Notes under the pieces: generated by a model
What the model saw: only the letters and a program-made list of their open reading frames with translations
Databases searched by the model: none
Told to the model about the DNA's origin: nothing
Origin: an uncultured Clostridia bacterium
GTDB lineage: Bacteria; Bacillota; Clostridia; Christensenellales; Aristaeellaceae
Direction: 5' to 3'
Assembly (NCBI GenBank): GCA_946407745.1
Contig: CAMJPQ010000023.1
Location: 1 to 45,247 of the forward strand
DNA: 45,247 nt
In this document: positions 1 to 6,911 of the stretch, piece after piece
Position numbering within the stretch: position 1 is the stretch's first letter
How the letters are laid out: every line of letters begins with the position of its first letter
Position numbers and translations under genes: made by a program

Positions 1-192
1 TGCTTGGCTACTACCATACGATACTGGCTACTGTCATACGATTCTCGGGTACTGGCATACGATACGGGGTTACTATCATACGATACTCGGCTACTGGCAT
101 ACGATTCTCACGTCATCGTATACCAGTAACCCATGGGGAAAGGGAGGTCGAGGGGCTGAAAAGGCCTGCAGAGTGGCTTACTCGCATACGAT
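1..192. repeat. Phased short direct repeats (CATACGAT core), left-truncated
   Basis: The 8-mer CATACGAT occurs at 15, 35, 56, 77 and 98, a spacing of 20, 21, 21 and 21 bases, about two helical turns. The conserved unit is about 16 bases, roughly TACTGGCATACGATWCT. A sixth copy is inverted (115-129) and pairs with copy five to make a hairpin with arms 89-105 and 115-131 (15 of 17 positions match). A lone copy lies at 185-192. No gene was found in this stretch and the array may continue beyond the window. Same-face spacing suits a protein-binding array; this is inference. Confidence 0.8.
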
Positions 193-229
193 ACCTGCCC
201 GGAAATGCCGTGAAATCAGGGCTTAAAGC

Positions 230-273
230 CAAAAAAGTCACAACCCCAATCTCGTATCAAGATTAGGGTTGTG
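230..273 (-). terminator. Rho-independent terminator of tRNA-Ser
   Basis: On the minus strand a 14-bp stem (240-253 with 260-273, one mismatch) with a 6-nt loop is followed by a run of six T (230-236 region). It lies directly downstream of the tRNA-Ser 3' end. Confidence 0.85.
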
Positions 274-276
274 ATG

Positions 277-365
277 TGGCGGAGGCGGTGGGATTCGAAC
301 CCACGAGGGCTTTCACCCTACCTGATTTCGAGTCAGGGCCGTTATGACCACTTCGATACACCTCC
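277..365 (-). tRNA. tRNA-Ser (anticodon CGA)
   Basis: The minus strand folds as a class II tRNA: acceptor GGAGGTG pairs with CGCCTCC, the anticodon loop is CTCGAAA (anticodon CGA, serine), there is a long variable arm, the T-loop is TTCGAAT, and CCA is encoded. It is 89 nt including CCA. A strong terminator follows. Its only good promoter (563-591) sits beyond a truncated tRNA-Ser copy, so both are probably on one transcript. Confidence 0.95.
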
Positions 366-505
366 AGGTGTATTTCACCCCAAAATCGTCTCTCGGAAAA
401 AGGAGAGAACTTTTGGAGAGAACTTTGCCCCACTTTCGCCCGGGGGCATCCGGAAAACCTTATATATCAAGGGTTTCCGAAAAGGGAGTGCCGCGTGAAT
501 GGATC

Positions 506-547
506 GATTTCGAGTCAGGGCCGTTATGACCGCTTCGATACCGCTCC
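506..547 (-). pseudogene. 5' half of a tRNA-Ser (truncated tRNA remnant)
   Basis: These 42 bases match the first 42 bases of the intact tRNA-Ser (324-365) at 39 positions, covering the 5' acceptor strand, D-arm and anticodon stem-loop. Homology stops just after the anticodon loop, where the 3' side of the anticodon stem should begin. No matching 3' half is found nearby. It lies at a normal distance from a consensus promoter. Breaks at the anticodon loop are typical of tRNA-targeting integrases, but unequal recombination between tandem tRNA genes would look similar. Confidence 0.8.
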
Positions 548-562
548 ATGAGGTACGATGAT

Positions 563-591
563 ACTATAGCATATTTTTTAGCGGCTTTCAA
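563..591 (-). promoter_or_regulatory. Promoter for the tRNA-Ser locus
   Basis: On the minus strand TTGAAA (586-591), a 17-base spacer and TATAGT (563-568) lie about 15 bases before the tRNA-Ser fragment. The intact tRNA-Ser has no comparable promoter of its own. Confidence 0.75.
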
Positions 592-641
592 GCCCATGCG
601 GCGGGGCTGACAGTGCTGCTAGCTCCGCCGCATATGGCCGG

Positions 642-1841
642 TCAGTTGCCGCGCAGGGCTTCTTCCACGGAATAGAACGCCTGCTTGTACTGAAGCTGCA
701 GGTCCAGCAGGCCGCCGTAGGGGCTGTTGAGGTTGTACACATAGTTGCCCTTGGGCGCGTTGGTGTCTGTCAGGCCCCAGATGGATACCGCCTTCAGGGG
801 CTTTTCCTCCGCGCTGTTTACTTCCATCAGCACGCGGAAAAGATCGGCGTAATATGCCGCGTGGCGCTCGGCCTGGGTCAGGTCGAAATTGCGTACCGCC
901 ATTTCGGTGATCTGCACCTCCAGCCCTTCCGCGGCATAGCTCTCAATTGCCTGGCGAATCCATTCCAGGTGCCCGTCCTCCAGGCAGCCCTCCTGCACGC
1001 CGTAGCCGCCGATGTAGCCCTGCATGCCGATACCGTCGCACAGCTTCCGGGGCTCGCCGCTTTCATCCTGCGCGAAGGAATTCACCTCGCGTACCAGGGT
1101 GCGTATGGCCTCGGCCTTCTCCGGCATGAAGGCGTTGTAGTCGTTGTAGTAGAGCCTGATGTCCGCGCCCAGCGCTTCCACCGCGTTCTTCGCGTAGAGG
1201 AAAGCATGGGACACATAGTCATCGCCCATGTATTTCTGGAAAAGGTTCACGCTGCCGCTGCGCAGCGTGCGCAGGTGGCGCGGGTCACCGGGGGCGTATT
1301 CCCCCGCGCTGTCCGCGACCGCTTCGTTCACCACGTCCCAGCAGTACACCACGCCGGGGAATTTCTGCTCGAAATGGGTCACCACCTCGGTGATATAGTA
1401 CTCGGTGCGTGCCCGGATGGTCTCCGGGTCCGCGTAGGGCTTGGCAGCGCTGTAGTCCTCGTGGAAGAACCAGTCCGTCATATAGGCGTCCCACACCAGC
1501 ACATGGCCGCGCACGCCAATGCCGTTGTCCATGGCGAACTGAACCATCTGGTCTGCCGCCCAGTAATTCATGGCGGGCATGCCGTCCCCTCTGGCCTTGG
1601 TGGCCTTCTCATCCAGCAGGCTGTAGGCCTTCATCTCATTGGTGGCGGTGATTGAATTGAAATGCTCCTTCAGGATGGACAGGTATTTCTGGTCCATCAG
1701 CTGCATGTAGCTCAGCGGCGCGCCCATGCGGAAGCCGTACGGCTCAGCCAGTGCGTAAAGCGGGGATACGGCTTGCTCTGCCGCCGCGGCGCTGCCAAGC
1801 AATGCCAGCACCGCCAGCAGCAGCGATATGGTTCTTTTCAT
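642..1841 (-). CDS. Secreted endo-1,4-beta-xylanase, GH10
   Basis: The 399-residue protein hydrolyses internal xylan bonds outside the cell. Residues 1-21 form a signal peptide (MKRTISLLLAVLALLG start, AAA-E type cleavage region) with no lipobox cysteine. The rest is a single GH10 barrel: NEMKAYS near 68-74, GHVLVW at 112-117, acid/base Glu173 in WDVVNEAV, and nucleophile Glu313 in ITEMAV. There is no carbohydrate-binding module or anchor, so it is probably released. I chose the ATG at 1841 because AGGAGGT sits 7 bases upstream and the signal peptide starts there; an upstream in-frame ATG at 1883 lacks both. It has its own promoter (1913-1941) downstream of the xylo-oligosaccharide transporter operon, which suggests co-regulated function. 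The final product specificity (xylan) is inferred from the family. Confidence 0.93.
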   Translation of the reverse strand: MKRTISLLLAVLALLGSAAAAEQAVSPLYALAEPYGFRMGAPLSYMQLMDQKYLSILKEHFNSITATNEMKAYSLLDEKATKARGDGMPAMNYWAADQMVQFAMDNGIGVRGHVLVWDAYMTDWFFHEDYSAAKPYADPETIRARTEYYITEVVTHFEQKFPGVVYCWDVVNEAVADSAGEYAPGDPRHLRTLRSGSVNLFQKYMGDDYVSHAFLYAKNAVEALGADIRLYYNDYNAFMPEKAEAIRTLVREVNSFAQDESGEPRKLCDGIGMQGYIGGYGVQEGCLEDGHLEWIRQAIESYAAEGLEVQITEMAVRNFDLTQAERHAAYYADLFRVLMEVNSAEEKPLKAVSIWGLTDTNAPKGNYVYNLNSPYGGLLDLQLQYKQAFYSVEEALRGN

Positions 1842-1912
1842 GATGAATACCTCCTGTTGCTCCGGAACGGATGCGGAGGGCACGCCGCACAGCAGCGCCC
1901 TCGCTTTGCTTC

Positions 1913-1941
1913 AATATAGCATAGCCTCTCCGCTCCGTCAA
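1913..1941 (-). promoter_or_regulatory. Promoter of the GH10 xylanase gene
   Basis: On the minus strand TTGACG (1936-1941), 17 bases, then TATATT (1913-1918). The start codon is about 70 bases downstream. Confidence 0.75.
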
Positions 1942-1964
1942 CCGGGGGGACGTCGCGGGGATGA

Positions 1965-2000
1965 CATGAAACAGGCGGCACGGCCGAAGCCGCGCCGCCT
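1965..2000 (-). terminator. Terminator of the ABC importer operon
   Basis: A 12-bp GC-rich stem (1973-1984 with 1989-2000) closed by a TTCG tetraloop on the minus strand is followed by a short, weak GTTT tract. It lies between the binding-protein gene and the GH10 promoter. Confidence 0.65.
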
Positions 2001-2041
2001 GATATGGGACACACAATGCAGGGCCTTCTGCCCTGTGGAAC

Positions 2042-3649
2042 TTACTTCTCGACCTGGATGCCGTACACCTCGGCCAGCTTCTCGATGCGCTCGTCGATGA
2101 TGGCCTGGCCGCCGGAGGCGAGGTAGTCGGCCATGCCGGCGTCAAACTCGGCGTCGAAGTCCTCAACAGAGGCGGTGACAGCCTTGGTCAGCAGCGCGTC
2201 GCGCTTGGAGGTCAGGCTGGTGCCGACATCATTCTCAGCCACAATGGTGCCAACGTTGAAGTGCTTCACGATACGGCCGTTGGTCTTGCTGTAGGCGTTT
2301 GCCTGGATGACGATGTCAGCGGGGATGCCGGGATAGCTCAGCGCGGTGGAAGCATCGGTGGCTTCGCCCAGGTACAGGCCGTTGACGGTCATGGTGTAGT
2401 CGATGTTGTTGCCGGAGTTCTTCACCCATTCGCCGGTGGCGGGCAGGATCTGATAGGCGCCATCAGCCGTCAGCTCAAAGTTGGTGCCTTCCAGACCGGT
2501 CTGCAGATACTTGATGGTATCGGCGCTAGAGATGAAGTTGATGTACAGCAGGGCTGCCAGAGGCTCTTCGCAGGTGGCGGGGAGGAAGGTCTTGCGGTCG
2601 CTGCCGACCACGCTGCCCAGGAACTTGCGGGTGATGCCGGCATCGTTCTGGAAGCAATCAATCGGCACATACATCGCGTCTTCGCCGACGTTGCGGACCA
2701 GGTTCGCGGCGATGGAGTCCTCACCGTTGCGGAAAGGATAGTCCCAGTTGTGCATGAAGGCGCCCACATAGCCGGCCTTCATCATGTTGTCTTCCTCAGT
2801 GCTGTCGGAATACAGGGCAAAGTCCTTCCAGACCAGGCCTTCGTTGTACCAGGCGTTCAGCTGGCGGATGCCTTCCTTGTAGTTCGGATACAGCAGGTGG
2901 CGGTCGTCATAGCCGTATACAAACAGGGTTTCGTCGGTCACGTCGTCGGGCACAAAGCTGATGCTCATCAGGTCATTGCGCCAGCCGATGTCGGTGGAGG
3001 TGGAGTAGGGGACCATCTTGTCAGCGTCCGCGCCCAGCAGGGTCTCGGCGTTGTCGCGGAAGGCGACCAGCGCGTCGTGGAACTGCTCGGTGGTGGTGGG
3101 CTCAGCCAGGCCCAGCTTGTCCAGCCAGTCCTTGCGGATGAAGGTGGTGATGCGGCCGTTGTTCGGCATCGCGCCCTGCAGCATATAGACGGTGCCGGTG
3201 GCGGGGTCCTTGTCATAGAAGAGGTTCTCTTCGCCGATCAGGGCCTTCAGGTCGCCCAGCTGATCGCCGTATTCCTCCAGATAGGGGGCCAGGTCGATCA
3301 CGCCGCCCATGCCCGCATAGTTCAGGATGGTGGGAGCGGAATAGGTGTAGCAGATGTCGGGGGCATCGCCGATGGCCAGCAGGTTGTTCAGGTCGTCCAC
3401 CTCGGTCCAGCGGCCGACGGAGACGAATTCAACCTCTACGTTGTATTTCTCAAGCATGCCCTGCTTGATGAAATCGGTCCAAACGTTGTTGGTGGGATCT
3501 GTGCCGCCGTCATTGTTGCGGTTGAAGATCTCGACCGTGATGTGGCGGGTCTCGGTGAACTTGCCGTCCACGAAGCCGTCGTCGGCAAACACGGTCGTCA
3601 GTGTGGCGAGCAGCGCCAGCGCGAGTACCAGTGCCAGGATACGTTTCAT
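2042..3649 (-). CDS. ABC transporter extracellular sugar-binding protein (family 1)
   Basis: This 535-residue substrate-binding protein should capture oligosaccharides, probably xylo-oligosaccharides given the GH10 and GH43 neighbours, for the two permeases encoded just upstream. It starts with a signal peptide (MKRILALVLALALLATLTTVFADDG) and resembles the LplA-type binding proteins of YtcP/LplB systems. Unusually for a Gram-positive binding protein, there is no lipobox cysteine at the cleavage site, so a lipid anchor is not predicted. AAGGAGG lies about 9 bases before the ATG. The 71-base gap to the preceding permease gene holds a small hairpin (3676-3689), which could protect the 3' mRNA segment and raise its level relative to the permeases. 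No ATPase gene is present; such systems often share a housekeeping MsmX-like ATPase encoded elsewhere. Confidence 0.88.
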   Translation of the reverse strand: MKRILALVLALALLATLTTVFADDGFVDGKFTETRHITVEIFNRNNDGGTDPTNNVWTDFIKQGMLEKYNVEVEFVSVGRWTEVDDLNNLLAIGDAPDICYTYSAPTILNYAGMGGVIDLAPYLEEYGDQLGDLKALIGEENLFYDKDPATGTVYMLQGAMPNNGRITTFIRKDWLDKLGLAEPTTTEQFHDALVAFRDNAETLLGADADKMVPYSTSTDIGWRNDLMSISFVPDDVTDETLFVYGYDDRHLLYPNYKEGIRQLNAWYNEGLVWKDFALYSDSTEEDNMMKAGYVGAFMHNWDYPFRNGEDSIAANLVRNVGEDAMYVPIDCFQNDAGITRKFLGSVVGSDRKTFLPATCEEPLAALLYINFISSADTIKYLQTGLEGTNFELTADGAYQILPATGEWVKNSGNNIDYTMTVNGLYLGEATDASTALSYPGIPADIVIQANAYSKTNGRIVKHFNVGTIVAENDVGTSLTSKRDALLTKAVTASVEDFDAEFDAGMADYLASGGQAIIDERIEKLAEVYGIQVEK

Positions 3650-3720
3650 GAGTTGGTTCCTCCTTTTTTATTTTCAGGGCTCCTGCCCTTGGTCACTGTG
3701 CAGCGGCGGGGACGGGCGCT

Positions 3721-4650
3721 TTATCCCTTCACCGCGCCGATGGTTACACCGCTGACGAAATAGCGCTGCAGCCAGGGGTATACGATCAGGATCGGCACGG
3801 TGGCAAACATAACGGTGGCCATCTGGATCGTTTTGGACACACCGTTGGAGAAGAAGCCCTCCTGTGCCGCCTGCTCACTGGTCTGTGTGGAATTCTTGAT
3901 GACGTTGTACAGAAGCAGCTGGATCGGCCAGTATTTTTCCGCACTGGACTTTTTCAGGTACATCAGCGCGTCGGAGAAGCCGTTCCAGCGGCCCACGGCG
4001 TAGAACAGCGCCAGGGTGGCGATGACGGGCAGGCTCAGCGGCAGATAGACCCGCACCAGCGTGCGAATGGGGCCGGCACCGTCAATCTCGGCGGCCTCCC
4101 TCAGGCTGTCCGGCACACCGAAGAAGAAGGACCGCATGATGATGACGTTGAATACGCTGATGCAGTTGGGAACAATCAGCGCCCACGGGGTGTTGAGCAT
4201 TTTCAGGTTGTTCAGCAAAATGTACGAGGGGATGGTGCCCGCGCTGAAGTACATTGTGAACAGGATGATGAAGTTGATGAACTTGCCGCCCTTCAGGTTA
4301 GTATACGTCAGCGGATAGGCGGCGCAGATGGTCAGGAACAGCGAAAGCAGTGTGCAGCCCACGGTCAGCAGCGCCGTCCACCACAGTGAACGGACATATT
4401 TTTCCGTCGTCAGCACCGTGCGGTAGGCCTCCACGTTCCAGCCCTTGGGCCAGAGAAAAACGTCGTTGCGGACCAGCGCGTCAGCGGAGGAGAGGCTGCA
4501 CACCAGTACATGCCACATGGGAATGAGGCAGACCAGCATCAGCAGAAGGCAGAAAATGGCAATAGCCATATCGCCCGCCCGCGTCTTGCTGGATTTGATC
4601 ATACCGTCCTTTAAGCGCTTGCCGGACAGGTCAGCTCGCATCGTGCTCAT
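3721..4650 (-). CDS. ABC sugar transporter permease, YtcP/MalG type
   Basis: This 309-residue inner-membrane permease has about six membrane helices and forms one half of the importer channel. The cytoplasmic EAA loop that contacts the ATPase is clear (EAAEIDGAGPIRTLVRVYLP), and the C-terminus VTIGAVKG is typical of this family. The ATG at 4650 follows a GGGGGTG site. It begins 12 bases after the upstream permease stop, so the two are co-translated, and the binding-protein gene follows. Expression is probably controlled by the divergent AraC regulator. Confidence 0.92.
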   Translation of the reverse strand: MSTMRADLSGKRLKDGMIKSSKTRAGDMAIAIFCLLLMLVCLIPMWHVLVCSLSSADALVRNDVFLWPKGWNVEAYRTVLTTEKYVRSLWWTALLTVGCTLLSLFLTICAAYPLTYTNLKGGKFINFIILFTMYFSAGTIPSYILLNNLKMLNTPWALIVPNCISVFNVIIMRSFFFGVPDSLREAAEIDGAGPIRTLVRVYLPLSLPVIATLALFYAVGRWNGFSDALMYLKKSSAEKYWPIQLLLYNVIKNSTQTSEQAAQEGFFSNGVSKTIQMATVMFATVPILIVYPWLQRYFVSGVTIGAVKG

Positions 4651-4662
4651 ACCGACACCCCC

Positions 4663-5628
4663 TTACCATACACCGCGCTCGCCAAATTTCTTGGCCAGCC
4701 AGTTGGACAATAGCAGGAAGATGACGCACACCAGGCTCTGGAACAGGCCCACAGCGGTGCTCAGCGAGAACTGACTGCCCTGAATGCCGCGCTCATAGAC
4801 GAAAATGGAGATGGTTTTGCTGGCACCCTCCACCAGGGGATTGCTCAGCGTGAACGGTCGGTCAAATTCACTGCCCAGAATGTGGCCCAGGTTCATGATC
4901 AGCAGGACGATGATCGTGGAACGGATGCCGGGCAGGGTCACATGCCAGATCTTGCGGAGGCGGCCCGCGCCGTCCACCTCGGCGGCTTCATACAGCTCAG
5001 GGCTGATGGCCGTCAGCGCGGCAAGGTAGATGATGGTGTTCCAGCCGCACTCCTTCCAGATGCCCAGCATGATATAGGTCGCCCGCCAGTTGTTCTCCGT
5101 ACCGACGAAGGGGATCGCTGTGCCGAAGGCACGGTTGATCAGGCCATCGTTGGTGGCAAACAGCCGCAGTGTGATGCTGGAGATGATGACCCAGCTCAGG
5201 AAGTGGGGGAGATACAGCACCGTCTGCGTGATGCGCTTGAACCTGGGGTAGGCCAGTTCGTTGAGCAGGATGGCCATGATAATGGGCATGGGTGTGCCGA
5301 CAATCAGGTCCAGCAGGTTCAGCACGATGGTGTTGCGCAGGGCGTCGATAAAGTTCTTGTCGTTGAAGGCCTTGATAAACCACTCGAAACCGTTGTCCTT
5401 GGCCCAGGCCACCTGCCACGGGGGCTGGAGAATGTTGTTTTTCTTGAACGCCAGCAGAATGTATGCCATGGGCGTGTACCGGAAGATGATAAAGAAAGCG
5501 ATTGGCAAAACCAGCAGCAGGTACAGCGTCCAGTAGCGCTTGAGATAGGTTTTCCAGGAAAAACCCATCTTTTTGTTCCTCAGCCTGTAGGCGTCCGCCT
5601 GTTTCGTTGTTCGCTCGCCCTGCAACAC
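4663..5628 (-). CDS. ABC sugar transporter permease, LplB/MalF type
   Basis: This 321-residue permease is the partner of the YtcP-type permease. It has about six hydrophobic helices and an EAA motif (EAAEVDGAGRLRKIWHVTLP), and ends in AKKFGERGVW, as LplB-family proteins do. It is the first gene of the three-gene importer operon. The start used is a GTG at 5628, preceded by GGAAGGG; an in-frame ATG 20 codons later (KKMGFSWKTYLKRYW) also has a GAGGA site and matches the usual family N-terminus better, so the true start could be at 5568. The upstream region is shared with the AraC gene. Confidence 0.9.
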   Translation of the reverse strand: MLQGERTTKQADAYRLRNKKMGFSWKTYLKRYWTLYLLLVLPIAFFIIFRYTPMAYILLAFKKNNILQPPWQVAWAKDNGFEWFIKAFNDKNFIDALRNTIVLNLLDLIVGTPMPIIMAILLNELAYPRFKRITQTVLYLPHFLSWVIISSITLRLFATNDGLINRAFGTAIPFVGTENNWRATYIMLGIWKECGWNTIIYLAALTAISPELYEAAEVDGAGRLRKIWHVTLPGIRSTIIVLLIMNLGHILGSEFDRPFTLSNPLVEGASKTISIFVYERGIQGSQFSLSTAVGLFQSLVCVIFLLLSNWLAKKFGERGVW

Positions 5629-5764
5629 GAATCCCTTCCTTTCCTCACCGCAATGAAGCTGAAAAACAGATCATGGCGGCGTTTGATGATCCGATGCCGG
5701 ATGTGGAATAACAATGTAGAAACCGGTACGATTTCGATGGTTATTGGAAAGCTTACTTTATTTT

Positions 5765-5824
5765 ATCAAATCTAGTTCAATAAAATCTACATATTTTTTG
5801 CTTGATTTTATATAAAATCTGCAT
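5765..5824. promoter_or_regulatory. Direct repeats, candidate AraC-family operators
   Basis: ATAAAATCTACAT (5780-5792) and ATAAAATCTGCAT (5812-5824) are near-identical and start 32 bases apart, about three helical turns. A weaker copy lies at 5765-5777. The third box fills the spacer of the AraC promoter, so binding there could repress the regulator, while the upstream boxes could activate the importer operon, for which I see no good -35 element. The role is inferred from position. Confidence 0.55.
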
Positions 5825-5830
5825 TATTAT
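5802..5830 (+). promoter_or_regulatory. Promoter of the AraC regulator gene
   Basis: TTGATT (5802-5807), a 17-base spacer, and TATTAT (5825-5830). One of the candidate operator repeats fills most of the spacer. Confidence 0.65.
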
Positions 5831-5858
5831 CAGATTAAGAAAATGGAGGTGAACAGCA

Positions 5859-6734
5859 TTGACAGACGTCGCTTCCGTACAGTTTGACATGTACAGCAGC
5901 ATGGGCAACAATCAGACGGACTTTGAGGCCTGCTACACCCACGCGGTGGAGGAAAACTTCCGCAGTATCCGTCACTGCCATGATTTTTACGAGCTCTATC
6001 TTCATTTCCGCGGTGGCTGCCTGATGAATATCGACCAGTATTGCTATGAAATGCAGCCCAACCAGCTGTACATCATGCCGCCGTTTTCCATGCACGGGGT
6101 GACCGTTCCGCCGATGGCGGAATACGAGCGCGCCTTTCTGTACATCAATACCGACACACTGAAAACCTGCGGGTGCGGACAGATGGACCTGGACGCCTTC
6201 TTTCAGGCCGCCGTGGTCAACGGCCACCATCAGTTTACCCTGACACCGGAGGAAGCACAGGGCTTCAAGGCGATGATACTGCAGCTGCGGGAAAACCAGA
6301 GGAAGACGGAACCGCTTTCCCGCTTCCAGGATTACTGCCTGCTGCTGCCCATCCTGGAGACCATCTGCGAGGCCATGCGGCGCTCCGGGCCGCCGCCGCG
6401 CATGGATACGGGCTCCTCCGCCATCCATGACATCCTGATGTATGTAAACGAGAACTATATGAAGCCGCTGAAGGTGGAAAACCTGGCCCAGCAGTTCGGT
6501 GTGAGCGTCTCCTACCTGTCCCATGAGTTCAAGAAGTACACCAGCCGCAGCGTGTATGAGTATGTGCTCTACCGGCGTGTGATGCTGGCCAAAAAGCTGA
6601 TTCCGGACAGCGTGTCGCTGAACACCGTGTCGGAACAGTGCGGCTTTGAAAACTATTCCAATTTTCTCCGCCTGTTTTACAAATATGTGGGCGTGTCCCC
6701 CAAGGCGTATAAGAAAGCCCTGCCGCAGCGATAA
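5859..6734 (+). CDS. AraC-family transcriptional regulator
   Basis: This 291-residue DNA-binding regulator is divergent from the xylan importer operon and probably controls it. Residues 1-150 form a cupin-type sensing domain (RHCHDFYELYLHFRGG, MPPFSMHGV); residues about 190-290 carry two helix-turn-helix motifs, with VENLAQQFGVSVSYLSHEFK and VSEQCGFENYSNFLRLFYKY, ending in the conserved VGVSPKAYKK. The start is a TTG at 5859, chosen because GGAGGTG lies 8 bases upstream; the next in-frame ATG is ten codons in. The ligand is probably a xylose-containing sugar, inferred from neighbours only. Confidence 0.92.
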   Translation: MTDVASVQFDMYSSMGNNQTDFEACYTHAVEENFRSIRHCHDFYELYLHFRGGCLMNIDQYCYEMQPNQLYIMPPFSMHGVTVPPMAEYERAFLYINTDTLKTCGCGQMDLDAFFQAAVVNGHHQFTLTPEEAQGFKAMILQLRENQRKTEPLSRFQDYCLLLPILETICEAMRRSGPPPRMDTGSSAIHDILMYVNENYMKPLKVENLAQQFGVSVSYLSHEFKKYTSRSVYEYVLYRRVMLAKKLIPDSVSLNTVSEQCGFENYSNFLRLFYKYVGVSPKAYKKALPQR

Positions 6735-6787
6735 GCGTGAGGAAAGGCGCCTGTCCGCCCAAATGGCGGAAAAATGGCCTGCTGCCC

Positions 6788-6816
6788 TTGCGGAAACGGG
6801 CTGTTCAGTGTAGAAT
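6788..6816 (+). promoter_or_regulatory. Promoter of the hybrid kinase operon
   Basis: TTGCGG (6788-6793), 17 bases, TAGAAT (6811-6816). The predicted start codon is 96 bases further on. Otherwise the 6735-6911 gap holds only a short hairpin (CCGCC/GGCGG) and no recognisable riboswitch. Confidence 0.55.
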
Positions 6817-6911
6817 TGCAAATAGATAAGCTGAACGGCAGAGACGCACAGAAGAGGTTCCCTGTAAAGAGGCAGACGACAGAGCCAATAAGGAGGCTTC
6901 CGCGGATAAGC

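Noticed and set aside
1-192. CRISPR array
   Set aside because: The variable bases between units are only about 4-5 long, one unit is inverted, and there are no cas genes.
506-547. Second functional tRNA-Ser
   Set aside because: The 3' side of the anticodon stem, T-arm and 3' acceptor are missing.
6817-6911. c-di-GMP riboswitch before the hybrid kinase
   Set aside because: Only a short ACGCACAG likeness; the rest of the conserved core is absent.
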